From the NCBI GenBank assembly GCA_013122435.1, contig WYDT01000014.1, forward strand, positions 62,001-126,000: DNA of 64,000 bases, written 5' to 3'. The DNA comes from Chloroflexi bacterium AL-N1 (lineage in GTDB: Bacteria; Chloroflexota; Chloroflexia; Chloroflexales; Roseiflexaceae). The notes beneath the pieces were generated by a model. It was given only the letters and a program-made list of their open reading frames with translations. It was not told where the DNA came from and searched no databases. How positions within the stretch are numbered: the stretch's first letter is position 1; each line of letters starts with the position of its first letter. Shown piece after piece: positions 61,012 to 64,000 of this stretch. A program made the position numbers and the translations under genes.

Positions 61012-61670
61012 ATACACCATCCACTCCATCAATTGGTGTCGTGATTGCTGACGATCATGAGGTAGTTCGGCGTGGTCTTAGTACGATGATAGAGAGCGAG
61101 CCGGATATGCGCCTCCTTGGTACGGCGGCATCAGGTGCTGAAGTGTCAGCCGTAGTCGCAGCGACACAGCCTGACGTCATTCTGCTTGATATTCACATGC
61201 CTGATGAGGATGGTATTACTGCAGCATCGAAACTCCGCATGGCGCATCCAAAGCTCATCATCCTGATGCTGACAAGCTACAGCGACGACGCTCGTATTTA
61301 TGCCGCTTTGCGTGCCGGGGCGAACGGGTATTTGCTCAAGGAAATGAGTGGTGATGCACTGCTCCAAGCGATTCGATCTGCTTCCCTCGGCGAGCCGCAA
61401 CTGCATCCCAAAGTGGCACGACGGTTGATGGATCGAGTAATGCCTCCCGACGACCCATTAGCAAAGCTTTCGCCGCGCGAGCATGAGGTGTTGTGCTGGA
61501 TTACGCGTGGATTCAGTAATAAGGAAATTGCAGGCGCCATGGATATCACTGAGCAGACGGTAAAATCCTATGTCCGTGAGATTTTGAGCAAACTCGATGT
61601 GGCTGACCGCACGCAGGCGGCCCTCCTAGCAGTACGATATGGTCTGTTATTGGACGAAGATAAACTATAA
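60984..61670 (+). CDS. NarL/FixJ-family response regulator, partner of the multi-span kinase
   Basis: The 228-residue protein has VVIADDHEVVRRG, phosphoacceptor D69 in VILLDIHMPDEDG and K in NGYLLKEMSG. The HTH reads LSPREHEVLCWITRGFSNKEIAG and VKSYVREILSKLDVADRTQAA. It begins within the kinase gene, and the kinase-regulator pair lies downstream of the exporter operon. The natural targets are the exporter genes, in the way LiaRS/VraRS-type systems control transporters. This is context only. Confidence 0.9.
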   Translation: MGEDQSGSLDTPSTPSIGVVIADDHEVVRRGLSTMIESEPDMRLLGTAASGAEVSAVVAATQPDVILLDIHMPDEDGITAASKLRMAHPKLIILMLTSYSDDARIYAALRAGANGYLLKEMSGDALLQAIRSASLGEPQLHPKVARRLMDRVMPPDDPLAKLSPREHEVLCWITRGFSNKEIAGAMDITEQTVKSYVREILSKLDVADRTQAALLAVRYGLLLDEDKL

Positions 61671-61785
61671 TCCATTGACGTAGCAACCAACAGAGCACTT
61701 GACACGCCTTAGTTACTACGTCGCCGGAAAACCTGAGGATTGGATTTAGATAAAAGCCAACGCTGCCAGAAGCCTGCACGTTGAA

Positions 61786-62049
61786 TTAAGTGCGTTTCCC
61801 GGATACAGCACGCACGATCATCGTCAGTATGACCGCCCCAACCACAGCGATAGCCAGACTGATAGGGTTAAATGGGTTGTTCGTCACCGATATATTAAAC
61901 AGCGTACTCGACAGAAATCCACCAATCATAGCACCAAGAATCCCCATAACGATATCCAGAAATAACCCTTGTTGTTTATTCGTCTTCATGATTAAACTTG
62001 CGATCCAACCGGCCAGTGCGCCAAAGATAATCCAGATGATAAAACTCAT
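61786..62049 (-). CDS. GlsB/YeaQ/YmgE-family small membrane protein
   Basis: The 87-residue protein has the family pattern: IIWIIFGALAGWIASLIMKT, GLFLDIVMGILGAMIGGFL and ISLAIAVVGAVILTMIVRAVSG, giving three spans with glycine-rich contacts. The family is called transglycosylase-associated or stress-response membrane proteins; activity as a transglycosylase is not shown. AAAGGGAG 8 bases before ATG 62049 supports the start. Genes around it run differently, so it is likely single. Confidence 0.9.
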   Translation of the reverse strand: MSFIIWIIFGALAGWIASLIMKTNKQQGLFLDIVMGILGAMIGGFLSSTLFNISVTNNPFNPISLAIAVVGAVILTMIVRAVSGKRT

Positions 62050-62151
62050 GTTGTTCTCCCTTTACCATTACTATAAGTATAATTTCTGGTGTCAATTATT
62101 TCTTACAACATATGCTTTACTATTGCAAAAAGTATGCCAACTTTCACATCC

Positions 62152-62185
62152 AACAAAAAAGCCATACTAATATTAGTATGGCTTT
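62152..62185 (-). terminator. Rho-independent terminator of the spoVS gene
   Basis: A 28-base perfect palindrome (62158-62185) with arms AAAGCCATACTAAT and ATTAGTATGGCTTT is followed on the minus strand by a run of T. It lies 18 bases after the spoVS stop. Confidence 0.8.
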
Positions 62186-62202
62186 CATTGTGATAGGTAT
62201 GG

Positions 62203-62553
62203 TTATATACTTGATCGTCTTGAGACAATGAGCCGAATAGCGGTTCGTTCTTCTTCTTCAATGGACACGTCAATGAATGAAGGTACACACACAATGTCAA
62301 TACCTTCTTCATTAAGATAGCTCCGTGCAATAGCAACTGCTTTGATGGCCTGATTGGTGGCACCAGCACCAATCGATTGGACTTCAGCTACGCCATTGTC
62401 ACGAATCACACCGGCAATAGCTCCAGCAACAGCGCTCGGACGTGAGCGGGTCGATACTTTAAGAACTTCTGATGCATGAGTTTCTGTAGGTAATGGTTCA
62501 CTTTCACCCACAGCTCGAGCAATAGGCACAGAATGCGTTGAGTTGGATGACAT
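62203..62553 (-). CDS. spoVS: SpoVS-family protein (stage V sporulation protein S)
   Basis: The 116-residue protein consists of a divergent 30-residue N-terminal extension and a typical SpoVS domain: EVLKVSTRSRPSAVAGAIAG, EVQSIGAGATNQAIKAVAIA, LNEEGIDIVCVPSFIDVSI and ERTAIRLIVSRR. SpoVS-like proteins fold like Alba and are widespread in bacteria that do not make endospores. Here it is probably a small nucleic-acid-binding protein. Its neighbour RNase Y is a common companion, which supports an RNA-related role. AGGAGG about 8 bases before ATG 62553 supports the start. Confidence 0.88.
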   Translation of the reverse strand: MSSNSTHSVPIARAVGESEPLPTETHASEVLKVSTRSRPSAVAGAIAGVIRDNGVAEVQSIGAGATNQAIKAVAIARSYLNEEGIDIVCVPSFIDVSIEEEERTAIRLIVSRRSSI

Positions 62554-62946
62554 GCGTTCCTCCTGCGATTACGATGTTAGGTAAGTAGACGCGGAAGTCG
62601 GTTGAGTCATCTCACCATTAGCAGAGCCCTTTTGGGAAATGCCTACATCTTTTTTTACAAGAGATGTAGTGATATCTCCGTATGCCACCCACATCTTCTA
62701 TAAAATGTGTACATGAGATTTTTATAATACTCACGCCATAGCTGACCTCTCCACTCTTATGAGTCTTGAAGCGCTATATGGCTGCGGAACGCATTGCCTG
62801 TATCTCTGAGAGACAGTCGGGCATATATAGTGCTATGGTAATGTATAGCTCCTGCTGACAACTGTTGGTTGTTAACCGACTTGCGTGAGTTATCTCACAA
62901 CATGATGTTTTAAAACATCATGTTGTGAAATAGCTCTAAGGAATGC
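62554..62946. other. Intergenic region between RNase Y and spoVS with a long palindrome
   Basis: It contains a 34-base perfect palindrome (62895-62928) 18 bases after the rny stop and the spoVS promoter. No gene was found. Confidence 0.5.
62895..62928. repeat. 34-base perfect palindrome after rny
   Basis: It is centred on GTTTTAAAAC with arms starting TCACAACATGATGTT. It has no T-run after it; it may act as a transcript 3'-end hairpin or a binding site. Confidence 0.7.
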
Positions 62947-64000
62947 TTAACGAGCATAATCGACAGCACGCGTTTCTCGAATGATTGTGACTTTGATCTG
63001 CCCAGGATACTGGAGACTCTCTTCAATCTTCTTGGCAACATCACGTGCCAGGTGAATGCTTCCTAAATCGTCAACCGAGTCCGGTTGCACCATTACGCGC
63101 ACTTCACGACCAGCTTGAATAGCGAATGCACGCTGTACGCCGGTAAAGGATGTTGCGACGGTTTCCAGAGCTTCCAACCGTTTAATATACAGATCAATCG
63201 TTTCGCGGCGTGCACCGGGCCGCGCACCTGAGATAGCATCGGCTGCCTGAACAAGAAAGGCCTCGACAGTTTGCGGTTCTTCATCGTTATGATGCGCCGC
63301 AATGGCATGTACAATGGCTTGAGATCTCCCAAGCCGTCGTGCGATGTCTGCTCCAATCAGCGCATGCGGGCCTTGAACCTCATGGTCCACCGCTTTACCT
63401 ATATCGTGGAGCAATGCCGCAGTCTTGGCGACATTTATGTTTGCCCCTAACTCCGCTGCCATATGGGCGGCAATAAGGGCACACTCGAGTGAGTGATACA
63501 GGACATTCTGTCCATAACTGGTGCGATACTTCAAGCGTCCAAGCAACTTAATCAAATCAGGGTGGAGCCCATGGACATTCGCCTCATACGCTACCTTGGT
63601 CCCTTCCTCTCGCATGATAGCATCGACTTCTTGTTGGGTCTTGAGAATAATCTCTTCAATACGCGCTGGATGGATACGCCCATCCTTGAGGAGTTTGGTG
63701 AGGGCAATCCGTGCAACTTCACGCCGCACTGGATCGTGACAAGACAGGGTCACTGCCTCGGGTGTATCATCAACAATGATATCTACACCACTGATTTGTT
63801 CAAAAGCACGAATGTTGCGACCTTCACGACCAATAATACGCCCCTTCAATTCCTCGCCTGGAAGGTCTACGGTTGAGACCGTTATTTCGGCCACATACTC
63901 TGATGCGTTGCGCTGTATCGCCATACCGATAATCTTACGTGCAATCTTATCGGCGTCCTCACGCGCAGTGTTCTCGATCTCGCGAATCTGACGTGCGGCA
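62947..64000 (-). CDS. rny: Ribonuclease Y, 5' partial at the window edge
   Basis: The visible part of about 351 residues includes the end of the N-terminal coiled region (ARQIREIENTAREDADKIAR). A KH domain follows with LKGRIIGREGRNIRAFEQIS and VDIIVDDTPEAVTLS. The HD domain follows with LYHSLECALIAAHMAAEL, LLHDIGKAVDHEV and IAAHHNDEEP; the C-terminal domain ends ETRAVDYAR. The membrane anchor lies beyond the window. RNase Y starts mRNA decay by endonucleolytic cleavage. It runs toward spoVS in the same direction. Confidence 0.95.
   Translation of the reverse strand, partial: AARQIREIENTAREDADKIARKIIGMAIQRNASEYVAEITVSTVDLPGEELKGRIIGREGRNIRAFEQISGVDIIVDDTPEAVTLSCHDPVRREVARIALTKLLKDGRIHPARIEEIILKTQQEVDAIMREEGTKVAYEANVHGLHPDLIKLLGRLKYRTSYGQNVLYHSLECALIAAHMAAELGANINVAKTAALLHDIGKAVDHEVQGPHALIGADIARRLGRSQAIVHAIAAHHNDEEPQTVEAFLVQAADAISGARPGARRETIDLYIKRLEALETVATSFTGVQRAFAIQAGREVRVMVQPDSVDDLGSIHLARDVAKKIEESLQYPGQIKVTIIRETRAVDYAR

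Noticed and set aside
1..64000. tRNA or rRNA genes and CRISPR arrays
   Set aside because: No T-loop-like GGTTCGAATCC with cloverleaf context, no rRNA-like stretch and no regularly spaced repeats were seen by eye; weak cases could be missed.

Overview
The window looks like a chromosomal segment of a member of the Chloroflexota, possibly a Herpetosiphon-like or other Chloroflexia genome. This rests on gene content: RNase Y next to SpoVS, an AfsR-like BTAD-ATPase-TPR regulator, an archaeal-type valyl-tRNA synthetase, an XPB-Bax1 helicase-nuclease pair, a sortase of the kind found in that phylum, and secreted proteins ending in a short PLxxR tail. Phylum is an inference; genus is not established. 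No rRNA, tRNA or CRISPR array was seen. Genes run in short co-directional runs with clear Shine-Dalgarno sequences, and several intrinsic terminators are visible.

Layout. 1-11.7 kb: surface glycan and secretion block (end of a GT-C type membrane protein, SDR epimerase, two GT4 glycosyltransferases, SAM methyltransferase, a lipoprotein, a large secreted propeller-like protein, another polytopic membrane protein, and a Gfo/Idh/MocA-aldo/keto reductase fusion), followed by a decayed IS5-type element. 12.9-22 kb: AfsR-like regulator, PsuG, RsmF-like rRNA methyltransferase, an orphan membrane-anchored protein, and a VOC-methyltransferase-methyltransferase operon. 22.4-23.5 kb: a decayed membrane-protein gene between 85-bp direct repeats. 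23.8-30.6 kb: OmpR-type and NarL-type two-component systems around a sortase and a cyclic-nucleotide-binding protein. 30.9-34.3 kb: a HhH protein, XPB-like helicase and Bax1-like (DUF790) protein, probably a DNA repair operon. 34.5-41.6 kb: secreted repeat protein with a frameshifted C-terminus, a Tat-exported alpha/beta hydrolase, a TPR protein, and a tandem solute-binding lipoprotein. 41.7-47.4 kb: an AT-richer island of orphan secreted or membrane proteins, with a broken and an intact NarL-type regulator, and three copies of a conserved upstream element. 47.7-52.9 kb: GntR/LacI-type repressor, valS with a Val-containing leader ORF, and an endonuclease/exonuclease/phosphatase protein. 53.3-61.7 kb: an ATPase-permease-ATPase-adaptor exporter with its sensor kinase and regulator. 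61.8-64 kb: GlsB-like protein, SpoVS and RNase Y (cut by the window edge).

The points most worth following are: the candidate leader peptide and hairpin upstream of valS; the three-copy upstream element in the secreted-protein island; the Bax1-like protein with a changed nuclease motif; the exporter whose two ATPases carry complementary degenerate motifs; the oxidoreductase-AKR fusion; and a perfect inverted repeat sitting exactly on a frameshift in a secreted propeller protein.
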